The translations under genes were made by a program, and so were the position numbers. The notes below the pieces were generated by a model that searched no databases, was not told where the DNA came from, and saw only the letters and a program-made list of their open reading frames with translations. Positions 11,512 through 23,629 of a DNA stretch of 64,000 bases are shown here, piece by piece. The DNA is from Arenicola marina. Lineage: Eukaryota > Annelida > Polychaeta > Arenicolidae. Numbering within the stretch: position 1 is the stretch's first letter; each line of letters starts with the position of its first letter. The stretch lies in contig OZ025248.1 in assembly GCA_964019135.1 (NCBI GenBank), positions 14,639,574 through 14,703,573 on the forward strand, written 5' to 3'.

Positions 11512-13611
11512 ATGTGGCGAGCGTGGGCGACCGGACGCTCGGTCCTGCAGACCGTGATGCGGGCGTCCAACGTGAGCAAGCGAGGCTTGGCCGAGACGAC
11601 CACGCCTCGACCTCAGATGGCGGCCGCCGTGGCCCAGATGAAGGGAAGCCCCGAGCTGACCCCCTCCGAGAACCAGCGCTGGGCGGTGATGGACGGGAAC
11701 GAGGCCGCGGCCTACGTGGCCTACTCCATGAGTGACATCTCCTTCATCTACCCGATCAGCCCGGCCACCTCCATGGGCGAACACATGGACCGCTGGGCCG
11801 CCAACGGCGAGAAGAACATCCTTGGACAGATCGTTGACGTCAACATGATGCAGTCGGAAGCCGGAACCGCCGGGGCGCTGCACGGCGCATGCGCAGCTGG
11901 GGCGTTGACGAGTACCTTCACGGCGTCCCAGGGCCTGTTGCTGATGATCCCCAACATGTACCTGCTGGCGGGCGAGCTCATGCCCACAGTGTTCCACGTG
12001 TCGGCGAGAACCGTCTCCAAGCACGCCCTTTCCATCTTCAACGACCACTCGGACGTCATGGCGACGCGCCAGACGGGCTTCGCCATGCTGTGCTCCTCCT
12101 CCGTGCAGGAGGTGATGGACCTGGGCGTCGCCTCCCACATCGCCGCCCTCAAGAGCCGACTGCCCTTCCTCCACTTCTTCGACGGCTACCGAACCTCGGC
12201 CGAGATGTCCAAGATCCGGGTCCTGCCCCGAGAAGACATGGCCAAGATCTTCCCGTTCGAGACGGTGAAGGAGCACCTGCACAAGTACGCCCTGAACCCC
12301 TACCACCCGATCATCCGCGGCACGGGGCAGAGGCCCGACATCTTCTTCCAGTCGTCCGTGGCCGCCAACAAGTACTACCAAGCCTGCCCCGAGATCGTGG
12401 AGGAGAGGATGCAGGACCTGGAGAAGGTGACTGGTCGGAAGTACGGGCTGTTCACGTACCGCGGGTCCCCCACGGCCGAGCGGGTCGCCGTCTGCATGGG
12501 TTCGGCCGCCAAGACAATGGAGGAGACCGTCGACTACATGAACAAGCAAGGAGAGAACGTGGGCGTCCTCAACGTGCACCTGTTCCGGCCCTGGTCAACC
12601 AAGCATTTCCTGGACGTGTTGCCGCCCACAGTGGCGAAGATGGCGGTACTGGACCGGACCCGGGAGGACGGTGCCATCGGTATGCCGCTCTTCCTCGACG
12701 TCAACGTGACGATGGCGGACGCGAGCCGACAGCCGCTCATCACCGGCGCCCAGTACGGCCTGGCCTCCAAGGAGTTCACGCCCGCGATGGGCAAGGCCGT
12801 CTTCGACAACCTCAACGCCAAGGAGCCCAGGAAGCGATTCGTCATCGGCATCGAGGATGACGTCACGCATTCGTCGCTGGACTACGGCGACCCGCTGCCG
12901 ACGATGCCGCCCAATTCCCGACAGTGCCTCTTTTGGGGTTTGGGTTCGGACGGCACGGTGGGCGCCAACAAGACGGCCATCAAGACCATCGGACTGGAGA
13001 CTGACCTGAAGGCCCAGGGACACTTCGTCTTCGACTCGCACAAGGAAGACGGCGTGACGGTGTCCCACTTGAGGTTCGGACCCGAGGAGATCAAGTCCGA
13101 GTACACGATCCAGAGCGATGCCGACTACCTGTCATGCAGCCACCCCTCCTACGTGTACAAGTACGAGATGCTGGAGCCGCTGAAGGATGGCGGCATCTTC
13201 GTCCTCAACTCGCCCTGGAACACGGTGGAGGAGATGAACAAGAAGCTCCCCGCCCACGTCAAGCAGTCCATCATGACGAAGAAGCTGCAGTTCTACAACA
13301 TCGACGCCACCAACATCGCCAAGGAGGTGGGTCTGGGCAAGCGCGTCAACATGATCATGCAGGCCGCCTTCTACTGCCTGAGCGGCGTGCTGCCCGAGGA
13401 GCAGGCTCTGGCCCTGGTCAAGACCTCCATCACCAAGCAGTACGAGCACAAGGGCCCCAAAGTGATCGCCATGAACCACAAGGCCGTGGACGTCACCCGC
13501 GACCGCCTCACCAAGATGGAGTACCCGGAGAGCTGGCAGACCACCACCGAGGGCGGACACAAGCCGGGCTTCAACGAAGGCGACAAGCCAGACTTCGTGG
13601 AGCACATCATC
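11512..13611 (+). CDS. PFOR: Pyruvate:ferredoxin oxidoreductase-like protein, N-terminal 700 residues, mitochondrial-type leader
   Basis: PFOR oxidatively decarboxylates pyruvate to acetyl-CoA and passes electrons to ferredoxin or, in fused forms, NADP+. The N-terminal ~30 residues (MWRAWATGRSVLQ...) are rich in Arg, Ser and Ala and free of acidic residues until E28, like a mitochondrial presequence. Domain I starts at about residue 50 (VMDGNEAAAYVAY, FIYPISPATSMGEHMD, MMQSEAGTAGALHG, TFTASQGLLLMIPNMY, HFFDGYRTSAE). Domain II follows (YRGSPTAERVAVCMGSAA, VLDRTREDGAIG), then domain III (FWGLGSDGTVGANKTAIKTI, SHLRFGPEEI, LNSPWNTVEEMN, GKRVNMIMQAAFYCLSGV). Family members are about 1,200 residues; the two-cluster ferredoxin domain and TPP domain are missing. 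After residue 700 the open frame continues about 600 codons into the 23-bp array. No intron interrupts the 2.1-kb exon, and the bases are GC-rich. A 3' splice site at 11415 precedes the start. I chose the ATG at 11512 because it heads the leader. The gene is either 3'-truncated or its later exons lie outside the window. Confidence 0.85.
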
Positions 13612-16600
13612 CATACAGCCCCATACCTCACCTCCCTACAGCCCCATACCTCACCTCCCTACAGCTCCATACCTGACCTCGCTACAGCTCCATACCTCAC
13701 CTCCCTACAGCTCCATACCTCGATCACATCGCTACAGCTCCATACGTCACCTCCCTACAGCTCCACACCATACCTCCCTACAGCCCCATACCTCACCTCC
13801 CTACAGCTCCATACCTCACCTCCCTACAGTTCCATACCTCACCTGGCTACAGCTCCATACCATACCGCGCTACAGCCCCATACCTCACCTCACTACAGCT
13901 CCATACCTCACCTCGCTACAGCTCTATACCCCACCTCCCTACAGCTCCATACATCACCTCCCTACAGCTCCATACCTCACCTCGCTACAGCCCCATACCT
14001 CACCTCCCTACAGCTCCATACCTCACCTCCCTACAGCCCCATACCTCACCTCCCTACAGCTCCATACCTCACCTCCCTACAGCTCCATACCTCACCTCGC
14101 TACAGCTCCATACATCACCTCCCTACAGCTCCATACCTCACCTCCCTACAGCTCCATATCTTACCTCCCTACAACCCCATACCTCACCTCGCTACAGCTC
14201 TATACCTCACCTCGCTACAGCTCTATACCTCACCTCGCTACAGCTCCATACCCCACCTCGCTACAGCTCCATACCTCACCTCCCTACAGCTCCATACCTC
14301 ACCTCCCTACAGCTCCATACCTCACCTCGCTACAGCTCCATACATCACCTCCCTACAGCTCCATACCTCACCTCCCTACAGCTCCATATCTTACCTCCCT
14401 ACAACCCCATACCTCACCTCACTACAGCTCCATACCTCACCTCGCTACAGCTCTATACCTCACCTCGCTACAGCTCCGTACCTTACCCCCCTACAGCTCC
14501 ATACCCCACCTCCCTACAGCTCCATACATCACCTCCCTACAGCTCCATACCTCACCTCGCTACAGCTCCATACCTCACCTCCCTACAGCTCCATACCACA
14601 CCTCCCTACAGCTCCATACCTCACCTCCCTACAGCTCCATACCTTACCTCGCTACAGCTCCATACCTCACCTCCCTACAGCTCCATACCTCACCTCCCTA
14701 CAGCTCCATACCCCACCTCCCTACAGCTCTATACCTCACCTCCCTACAGCTCCATACCACACCTCCCTACAGCTCCATTCCTCACCTCCCTACAGCTCCA
14801 TACCTCACCTCGCTACAGCTCTATACCTCACCTCGCTACAGCTACATACCCCACCTCCCTACAGCTCCATACCTCACCTCCCTACAGCCCCATACCACAC
14901 CTCCCTACAGCTCCATACCTCACCTCCCTACAGCTCCATACCTCACCTCCCTACAGCCCCATACCTCACCTCGCTACAGCCCCATACCTCACCTCCCTAC
15001 AGCCCCACACCTCACATCCCTACAGCTCCATACCTCACCTCCCTACAGCTCCATACCTCACCTCCCTACAGCTCCATACCCCACCTCGCTACAGCCCCAT
15101 ACCTCACCTCCCTACAGCTCCATACCTCACCTCCCTACAGTTCCATACCTCACCTGGCTACAGCCCCATACCTCACCTCCCTACAGCTCCATACCTCACC
15201 TCCCTACAGCTCCATACCTCCCCTCCCTACAGCTCCATATGTCACCTCCCTACAGCCCCATACCTCACCTCCCTACAGCTCCATACCTCACCTCGCTACA
15301 GCCCCATACCTCACCTCCCTACAGCTCCATACCTCACCTCCCTACAGCTCCATACCTCACCTCGCTACAGCCCCATACCTCACCTCCCTACAGCCCCATA
15401 CCTCACCTCCATAGAGCCCCATACCTCACCTCCCTACAGCTCCATACCTCACCTCGCTACAGCCCCATACCTCACCTCCCTACAGCCCCATACCTCACCT
15501 CCCTACAGCTCCATACCTCACCTCGCTACAGCCCCATACCTCACCTCCCTACAGCCCCATACCTCACCTCCATAGAGCCCCATACCTCACCTCCCTACAG
15601 CTCCATACCTCACCCCCCTACAGCTCCATACCTCACCTCCCTACAGCCCCATACCTCACCTCCCTACAGCTCCATACCTCACCTCCCTACAGCTCCATAC
15701 CTCACCTCCCTACAGCTCCATACCTCACCTCGCTACAGCCCCATACCTCACCTCCCTACAGCCCCATACCTCACCTCCATAGAGCCCCATACCTCACCTC
15801 CCTACAGCTCCATACCTCACCTCGCTACAGCCCCATACCTCACCTCCCTACAGCCCCATACCTCACCTCCCTACAGCCCCATACCTCACCTCGCTACAGC
15901 CCCATACCTCACCTCCCTACAGCTCCATACCCCACCTCCCTACAGCTCCATACCTCACCTCCCTACAGCTCCATACCTCACGTCCCTACAGCTCCATACC
16001 CCACCTCCCTACAGCTCCATACCTCACCTCCCTACAGCTCCATACCTCACGTCCCTACAGCTCCATACCCCACCTCGCTACAGCCCCATACCTCACCTCC
16101 CTACAGCCCCATACCTCACCTCCCTACAGCCCCATACCTCACCTCGCTACAGCCCCATACCTCACCTCCCTACAGCTCCATACCCCACCTCCCTACAGCT
16201 CCATACCTCACCTCCCTACAGCTCCATACCTCACGTCCCTACAGCTCCATACCTCACCTCGCTACAGCCCCATACCTCACCTCCCTACAGCTCCATACCT
16301 TACCTCCCTACAGCTCCATACCTCACCTCCCTACAGCTCCATACCTCACCTCCCTACAGCTCCATACCTCACCTCCCTACAGCCCCATACCTCACCTCCC
16401 TACAGCCCCATACCTCACCTCCCTACAGCTCCATACCTCACCTCCCAACAGCCCCATACCTCACCTCGCTACAGCTCCATACCTCACCTCCCTACAGCTC
16501 CATACCTCACCTCGCTACAGCTCCATACCTCACCTCCCTACAGCTCCATACCTCACCTCCCTACAGCTCCATACCTCACGTCCCTACAGCTCCATACCCC

Positions 16601-19600
16601 ACCTCCCTACAGCTCCATACATCACCTCCCTACAGCTCCATACCTCACGTCCCTACAGCTCCATACCCCACCTCCCTACAGCTCCATACATCACCTCCCT
16701 ACAGCTCCATACATCACCTCCCTACAGCCCCAAACCTCACCTCCCTACAGCCCCATACCTCACCTCGCTACAGCCCCATACCCCACCTCCCTACAGCTCC
16801 ATACCCCACCTCCCTACAGCCCCATACCTCACCTCCCTACAGCTCCATACCACACCTCCCTACAGCTCCATACCTCACCTCGCTACAGCCCCATACCTCA
16901 CCTCCCTACAGCTCCATACCTCACCTCCCTACAGCCCCATACGTCACCTCCCTACAGCCCCATACGTCACCTCCCTACAGCCCCATACCACACCTCCCTA
17001 CAGCCCCATACCTCACCTCGCTACAGCTCCATACCTCACCTCGCTACAGCTCTATACCTCACCTCGCTACAGCTCCGTACCTTACCCCCCTACAGCTCCA
17101 TACCCCACCTCCCTACAGCTCCATACATCACCTCCCTACAGCTCCATACCTCACCTCCCTACAGCTCCATACCTCACCTCGCTACAGCTCTATACCTCAC
17201 CTCGCTACAGCTCCATACCTTACCCCCCTACAGCTCCATACCCCACCTCGCTACAGCTCCATACCTCACCTCCCTACAGCCCCATACCTCACCTCCCTAC
17301 AGCTCCATACCTCACCTCCCTACAGCCCCATACCTCACCTCGCTACAGCTCCATACCATACCTCGCTACAGCCCCATACCTCCCCTCCCTACAGCTCCAT
17401 ACGTCACCTCCCTACAGCCCCATACCTCACCTCCCTACAGCTCCATACCCCACCTCGCTACAGCTCCATACCATACCTCGCAAAACCCTTATACCCCCCT
17501 CCCTACAGCCCCATAACTCACCTCCCTACAGCTCCATACCCCACCTCCCTACAGCCCCATACCTCACCTCCCTACAGCCCCATACCTCACCTCGCTACAG
17601 CCCCATACCTCACCTCGCTACAGCCCCATACCTCACCTCCCTACAGCTCCATACCACACCTCCCTACAGCTCCATACCTCACCTCGCTACAGCTCCATAC
17701 CTCACCTCCCTACAGCCCCATACCTCACCTCCCTACAGCTCCATACCTCACCTCCCTACAGCCCCATACGTCACCTCCCTACAGCCCCATACGTCACCTC
17801 CCTACAGCCCCATACCACACCTCCCTACAGCCCCATACCTCACCTCGCTACAGCTCCATACCTCACCTCGCTACAGCTCTATACCTCACCTCGCTACAGC
17901 TCCGTACCTTACCCCCCTACAGCCCCATACCTCACCTCCCTACAGCTCCATACCTCACCTCCCTACAGCCCCATACCTCACCTCGCTACAGCTCCATACC
18001 ATACCTCGCTACAGCTCCATACCTCACCTCCCTACAGCTCCATACGTCACCTCCCTACAGCCCCATACCTCACCTCCCTACAGCTCCATACCCCACCTCG
18101 CTACAGCTCCATACCATACCTCGCAAAACCCTTATACCCCCCTCCCTACAGCCCCATAACTCACCTCCCTACAGCTCCATACCCCACCTACCTACAGCCC
18201 CATACCCCACCTCCCTACAGCCCCATACCTCACCTCCCTACAGCTCCATACCTCACCTCCCTACAGCCCCATACCTCACCCCCTACAGCCCCATACCTCA
18301 CCTCCCTACAGCCCTATACCTCACCTCCCTACAGCCCCATATCTCACCTCCCTGCAGCCCCATACCTCACCTCCCTACAGCCCCATAACTCACCTCCCTA
18401 CAGCTCAATACCTCACCTCCCTACAGCTCCATACCTCACCTGGCTACAGCTCCATACCCCACCTCCCTACAGCTCCATACATCACCTCCCTACAGCTCCA
18501 TACCTCACCTCCCTACAGCTCCATACCTCACCTCGCTACAGCTCTATACCTCACCTCGCTACAGCTCCATACCTTACCCCCCTACAGCTCCATACCCCAC
18601 CTCGCTACAGCTCCATACCTCACCTCCCTACAGCCCCATACCTCACCTCCCTACAGCTCCATACCTCACCTCCCTACAGCCCCATACCTCACCTCGCTAC
18701 AGCTCCATACCATACCTCGCTACAGCCCCATACCTCCCCTCCCTACAGCTCCATACCCCACCTCGCTACAGCTCCATACCTCACCTCCCTACAGCCCCAT
18801 ACCTCACCTCCCTACAGCTCCATACCTCACCTCCCTACAGCCCCATACCTCACCTCGCTACAGCTCCATACCATACCTCGCTACAGCTCCATACCTCACC
18901 TCCCTACAGCTCCATACGTCACCTCCCTACAGCCCCATACCTCACCTCCCTACAGCTCCATACCCCACCTCGCTACAGCTCCATACCATACCTCGCAAAA
19001 CCCTTATACCCCCCTCCCTACAGCCCCATAACTCACCTCCCTACAGCTCCATACCCCACCTACCTACAGCCCCATACCCCACCTCCCTACAGCCCCATAC
19101 CTCACCTCCCTACAGCTCCATACCTCACCTCCCTACAGCCCCATACCTCACCCCCTACAGCCCCATACCTCACCTCCCTACAGCCCTATACCTCACCTCC
19201 CTACAGCCCCATATCTCACCTCCCTGCAGCCCCATACCTCACCTCCCTACAGCCCCATAACTCACCTCCCTACAGCTCAATACCTGACCTCCCTACAGCC
19301 CCATACCTCACCTGGCTACAGCTCCATACCTCACCTCCCTACAGCTCCATACCACACCTCCCTACGGCTCCATACCTAACCTCCCTACAGCTCCATACCT
19401 CACCTCCCTACAGCCCCATACCTCACCTCGCTACAGCTCCATACCTCACCTCGCTACAGCTCCATACCTCACCTCGCTACAGCCCCATACCTCACCTCGC
19501 TACAGCTCCATACCTCACCTCCCTACAGCCCCATACCTCACCTCCCTACAGCCCCATACCTCACCTCCCTACAGCCCCATACCTCACCTCCCTACAGCTC

Positions 19601-20275
19601 CATACCTCACCTCCCTACAGCCCCATACCTCACCTCCCTACAGCCCCATACCTCACCTCCCTACAGCCCCATACCTCACCTCCCTACAGCTCCATACCTC
19701 ACCTCCCTACAGCCCCATACCTCCCCTCCCTACAGCCCCATACGTCACCTCCCTACAGCTCCATACCTCACCTCGCTACAGCTCCATACCTCACCTCGCT
19801 ACAACCCCATACCTCACCTCGCTACAGCTCCATACCTCACCTCCCTACAGCTCCATACCCCACCTCCCTACAGCTCCATACCTCACCTCGCTACAGCTCC
19901 ATACCACACCTCCCTACAGCTACATACCTCACCTCCCTACAGCTCCATACCTCACCTCCCTACAGCCCCATACCTCACCTCCCTACAGCTCCATACCTCA
20001 CCTCCCTACAGCTCCATACCTTACCTCCCTACAGCTCCATACCTCACCTCGCTACAGCTACATACCTCACCTCGCTACAGCTACATACCCCACCTCCCTA
20101 CAGCTCCATACCTCACCTCCCTACAGCCCCACACCTCACCTCGCTACAGCTCCATACCTCACCTCCCTAGAGCCCCATACCTCACCTCCCTACAGCTGCA
20201 TACCTCACCTCCCTACAGTTCCATACCTCACCTCCCTACAGTTCCATACCCCCCTCCCTACAGCCCCATATCATA
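13612..20275. repeat. 6.7-kb array of a 23-bp minisatellite (~290 copies) abutting the PFOR exon
   Basis: The array starts within a codon or two of the last recognisable PFOR residue and continues to about 20.275 kb. The unit core is CCTCACCTCCCTACAG, followed by CTCCATA or CCCCATA; the main variants are CTCGCTACAG, ACGTCCCTACAG, CACACC and CCATACC. Nearly every unit is a pyrimidine tract ending in ACAG and so resembles a 3' splice site. The unit has almost no GT. Three units give a 23-residue super-repeat (...SLQLHTSPPYSSIPHL...), which explains the long open frames; they are not evidence of a gene. A rare variant (TCGCAAAACCCTTATACC) recurs at 17478, 18121 and 18993, showing larger internal duplications. 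Confidence 0.97.
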
Positions 20276-20990
20276 CCGCACCCCACTGCGGTCTGTCACG
20301 AGCTGATTCACACGAACCAACCATCTTAGCAATACACTAAGGACCTAATAACTACTTAAAGAAAAGAAAATTTCTATCATGCTAGAAAGGCCTTTCGACG
20401 TTCTCCAAGTTACAAACGCCAGTTCACTACATCATTCGGAGGGTAACGGCGGCACTGTTGGGTTTAACCCATTCCAGAGCGCGACAACACACATCACACT
20501 TGTATAGAGGGATGTTAGATGCCCTGATGACCACTTTTGTTGGAGTCTCAACAGCAAACAAGACCTTCGGCGAGGCATCACCCTACGCAGATATTTATGA
20601 AAGACAGTATATTCGTTAATGAATGCTACAATTTGCTTAACAATATACGCTCAGGTACGTCCCAATCACACATACCGCTTCTCCTTGCGGAAAATTATAA
20701 CGTTGGCATGGAGCTTTTAATCAGCTATATATTTATTTAGGTATTTGAATATGCGACGGCGAGATAACTCAGACATTCCCACGGTCATAGAGACTTTGCA
20801 CCAGCTAATCGTAAATGCAATCTCATTTTAAAAAATTACTGATTCAATACACATTTGTCCTCTTCAAACGCGGCCTAACAGATGGGACAGATCACTATAT
20901 TTTTTAACTAATTTGTGGAGATAAATGACCGTTGGCCAGCAATATTTTTTCTGTAGTTTTCGCCTTCCTCAAGCACGTTTTCCACGTGGA
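20276..20990. other. Non-coding stretch after the 23-bp array
   Basis: No gene, RNA or repeat family is recognised. I looked for the missing PFOR ferredoxin domain (paired CxxCxxC motifs) and TPP domain here and further right, and saw neither. Confidence 0.4.
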
Positions 20991-21152
20991 CGTCTGGGGC
21001 CGCCTCGATGGGCTGGAGCGCTCGTCTTGAGTGCTCTGGCCACTTGTGAGTCTAACGGTAACGGTGAATCGTGGTTCGCGCCCCGCTGTGGTCATGTCCG
21101 TGTGATCGCAGGATAAAAATCACATGTCTTTCTTCGTAAAGAGTGGGGCTAC
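20991..21152 (+). mobile_element. tRNA-derived SINE, copy 1
   Basis: This segment and the reverse complement of 34632-34802 are alike over about 160 bp, although their surroundings differ. Shared blocks include GGGCTxGAGyGCTCG (A-box-like), AACGG..., GCCCCGCTGTGG, GTGTGxTCGCAGGATAAA and CTTCTTCGxAAAGAGTxGGG. GGTTCGCGCCCC matches the tRNA B-box pattern. A tRNA-like head with a shared tail in two distant copies is what a SINE looks like. It carries no protein. Confidence 0.6.
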
Positions 21153-21793
21153 AGGGTCGGATTTACCAGAGCTGGCCTAAATGCCAGAGTGGACAGCTTG
21201 CTGAAAGCCAGCGATCGTGATAGTTGGCATAAAATTTACAAAAAGCTTAATTATGTCATGTGTTTGTCCCCTATATATTAATACCTGCCTAACTGAAAAC
21301 CTTTTATCATTCAAAAGTATCTGTCTAATAGTCCCAGTGACTCTTGTAAAAGACTCAGCGCTCATTTTTGTCAGAGCACCCTGTCGCAAGGACTGTTTTC
21401 GGCCGCCATTGCCGTTGTGCTCTGAAGTCCAAAGTGGCAAATGTTAGTGGCCCCACTCCGTGTAGACGTAAGGTATTCAATTGCCTGCTTTCAGGCCCAC
21501 GAAAAAAGTCACTTTGACCAACCGTTGAAAACAATCACGGCGCCTAAGCGGTCCGCGTAGACGTTGGGCTCTCGTTATGAAGATCAGCGATTCGCACATA
21601 AGACATGTATTTGCACAAAAGCAAGCTACAAATGTAAAGTCGAATGATTTGTGGTTATGTTAGTTTTAAAGAAATGTGAAAACAGAAAAGATGTTATTGT
21701 GAAATTGCGATTTTTTATGCCATTAGGAGCGTTTCGCCGGCAAAAAGGCTGGTGTCTACTGCCATTTTAGTGCGAGCCTGTGAGTGATGAAGT

Positions 21794-21996
21794 GGTCGGA
21801 TCCAGATAGGGGGGCCGGTTTCAGGGTCGGATCCAAATATGCTGGATAGGGAGGTCGGATCCAAATATGCTGGATAGGGGGGTCGGTTTCAGGGTCGGAT
21901 CCAAATATGCTGGATAGGGGGGTCGGTTTCAGGGTCGGATCCAAATATGCTGGATAGGGGGGTCGGTTTCAGGGTCGGATCCAGATCTGCTGGATA
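21794..21996. repeat. 40-bp tandem repeat, ~5 copies
   Basis: The unit contains GGATCCAAATATGCTGGATA followed by a G-run and TCGGTTTCAGGGTC. The middle copies are almost identical and the outer ones are degenerate. It ends shortly before the LINE fragment. The period is about 40 bp, and no coding role is seen. Confidence 0.9.
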
Positions 21997-22039
21997 CGGA
22001 AATATGTTCATATGTTAAATGGTATATATTATATACATT

Positions 22040-23251
22040 TCGGACCTAAAAGGGGGGCCGGGGCCTTACTTTTCGTTCTTGTTGTAGAAACACACCCCAA
22101 CGTACATGGTATAACAGTGTGTGAAGCAGTGTTTAAGATATCACAACTAGCAGATGATGCCACATTGTTTCTGAAGAATGCAGAATCAATATCTAGGGCA
22201 CTTAATATATTAGAACAGTTCGCGTTATGCTCAGGGTTAAAGCTAAAAAAACAAAAACATTTGTGGTTCCTTTACATCCAAACTGCAGATTATACACGGA
22301 TTAGAGGTTAAAAGATCGACTTTCAAAAACAGATCTTTGATATAGACCAAACGGCTATGTGCCACAAAAATCTGGAAGACAGATTATCTAAATTTGAACT
22401 AAACTAAAGCTAACTAAACTAAACTAAAGCTGTTCTCACCACCTGGTCCGCTCGCCGGCTTTCCCAAAAAGGTAAAATAACCATATTAAAAAGTCTGGCA
22501 CTCACGCTGTTGACCTATGCTACCGCTGTCATTCACGTTCCCGAGAGCTTTATCAAAAAGGTCAAAAGCGAAATAGCAGATTTTGTGTGGAATGGCAAAC
22601 GCCCCAAAGTGAAATATTCCACAGTGATATCAGATATACCAAATGGGGGTCTGAAAATGCCCTGTTTCAGCTCAATTATTGCTAGCCAAAAGGCACTATG
22701 GATTAAACGAGTAATATCGGGTAATGAGTTACAAACGAAACAAGGCAAGTTAGCCCTCTGCCTAATTGGTCTTACAACACAAGAAATCTGAAGCAAACTC
22801 AGCATCACACATATAAAGCCCCCTAAGAGTCTTGGAATTACACACATAGATCACTTGATGGACGAGAACAGGGGCTTTTTAGAAAAAGCTGCTTTAGAAA
22901 AAAAATACGGAATTCAAATAGACGCGCTGAAACTAAACAGCCTCATACACGCTATTCCCAAATGGAGCATCATGCTGATATCCTTACAGGAAAATCATCC
23001 AGATATATTGCATTGTATGAGAAAATAGAATCTTGTAATGTAATTATATAATTTTATATAATATTCCGTCACATATCAATACGATATTCGCAGACCTTAT
23101 TTCAACATTGCCATATTTGAGTAATCAATAATTGTTTATGTTATCGGCCCTGACCTATAATTGCATTGCCTATATTTATATATGTATGTAGCTCTCGTTG
23201 CTGAAGAAATAAATTAAAAAAAAAAAAAAAAGAAAAAAAAAAAAAAAAAAA
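22040..23251 (+). mobile_element. 5'-truncated LINE with reverse transcriptase remains and poly(A) tail
   Basis: The block at about 22110-22260 encodes KISQLADDATLFLKNAESI, carrying the ADD active-site motif of LINE reverse transcriptases, with GLKLKKQK after it. The later block at 22510-22780 (FVWNGKRPKVKYSTV, NGGLKMP) matches the region after the RT in L1/Tx1-type elements. Stops and frame changes separate the blocks, so the element is dead. It ends in AATAAATT and about 35 bases of near-pure A at 23211-23250, the expected 3' end. The 5' part (endonuclease and the start of RT) is absent, as in most LINE insertions. Its end lies about 115 bp upstream of the X-box promoter. Confidence 0.75.
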
Positions 23252-23367
23252 CATGCGGTCGTTGTCACATAAAACCGATAAATGGACTGAGAAAGGAGCG
23301 TTAGTTTTCATACTACTGTGGTATTTTAGGTCCATACTTTTGCGCCATACTGTAGTTTGCTCGCGTG

Positions 23368-23398
23368 AGTTGCCATAGCAACCATAGCGGTGATGTCA
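23368..23398 (+). promoter_or_regulatory. RFX X-box followed by a CRE-like site, likely ARL6 promoter
   Basis: GTTGCCATAGCAAC (23368-23381) matches the ciliary X-box consensus RYYNYYWWRRNRAC at every position. TGATGTCAC (23390-23398), a CRE/ATF-like half-conserved site, follows 8 bases later. RFX factors drive ciliary genes, including BBS genes, through X-boxes close to the transcription start. The next strong splice donor on the same strand is at 23560, and the next acceptor I can tie to a known gene is that of ARL6 (BBS3), a ciliary gene. The link to ARL6 is inference. Confidence 0.6.
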
Positions 23399-23399
23399 C

Positions 23400-23559
23400 G
23401 GCTTGGGTAGAGTTTAGCAGTCAGTCAGTTAGTCAGTCAGCGGCGTTGCGGGAGGACGCGATTTAGCTAGCCAGCTAGGAGGGATTTCGGTTAGATGCAC
23501 CGCCCTGCGGAGCAAGGGGCTGGCAGCCAGTTAACCAACTGCTGCCAGGCTGCTGCCAG
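23400..23559 (+). other. Probable noncoding first exon (5' UTR) with GTAAGT donor
   Basis: A GC-rich stretch (TCAGTCAGTCAG repeats, then GCGGCGTTGCGGGAGGACGC) runs from just after the X-box to CTGCCAG|GTAAGTGAC, a near-perfect donor at 23560. No ATG-led frame of note is present. If it is spliced to the acceptor at 31786, it gives ARL6 a noncoding leader exon and an 8.2-kb first intron. The exon start is approximate. Confidence 0.45.
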
Positions 23560-23629
23560 GTAAGTGACACACCGATTGACGGAGCGGCTAGCTTGTTTAA
23601 GCTGGGGTTTTAAGAGTATAAGTAAATCA

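Noticed and set aside
11889-12860. Arg-rich 323-residue frame overlapping PFOR
   Set aside because: A shifted reading of the GC-rich PFOR exon, which has strong family motifs in the main frame.
13612-18388. Two very long frames of about 1,000 residues rich in HTSPPYSS
   Set aside because: They come from the 23-bp array; three units make an open 23-residue period by chance of composition.
20991-21152. A functional tRNA gene
   Set aside because: Only A- and B-box-like parts are present, there is no full cloverleaf, and a second copy shares non-tRNA tail sequence, so it is a SINE.
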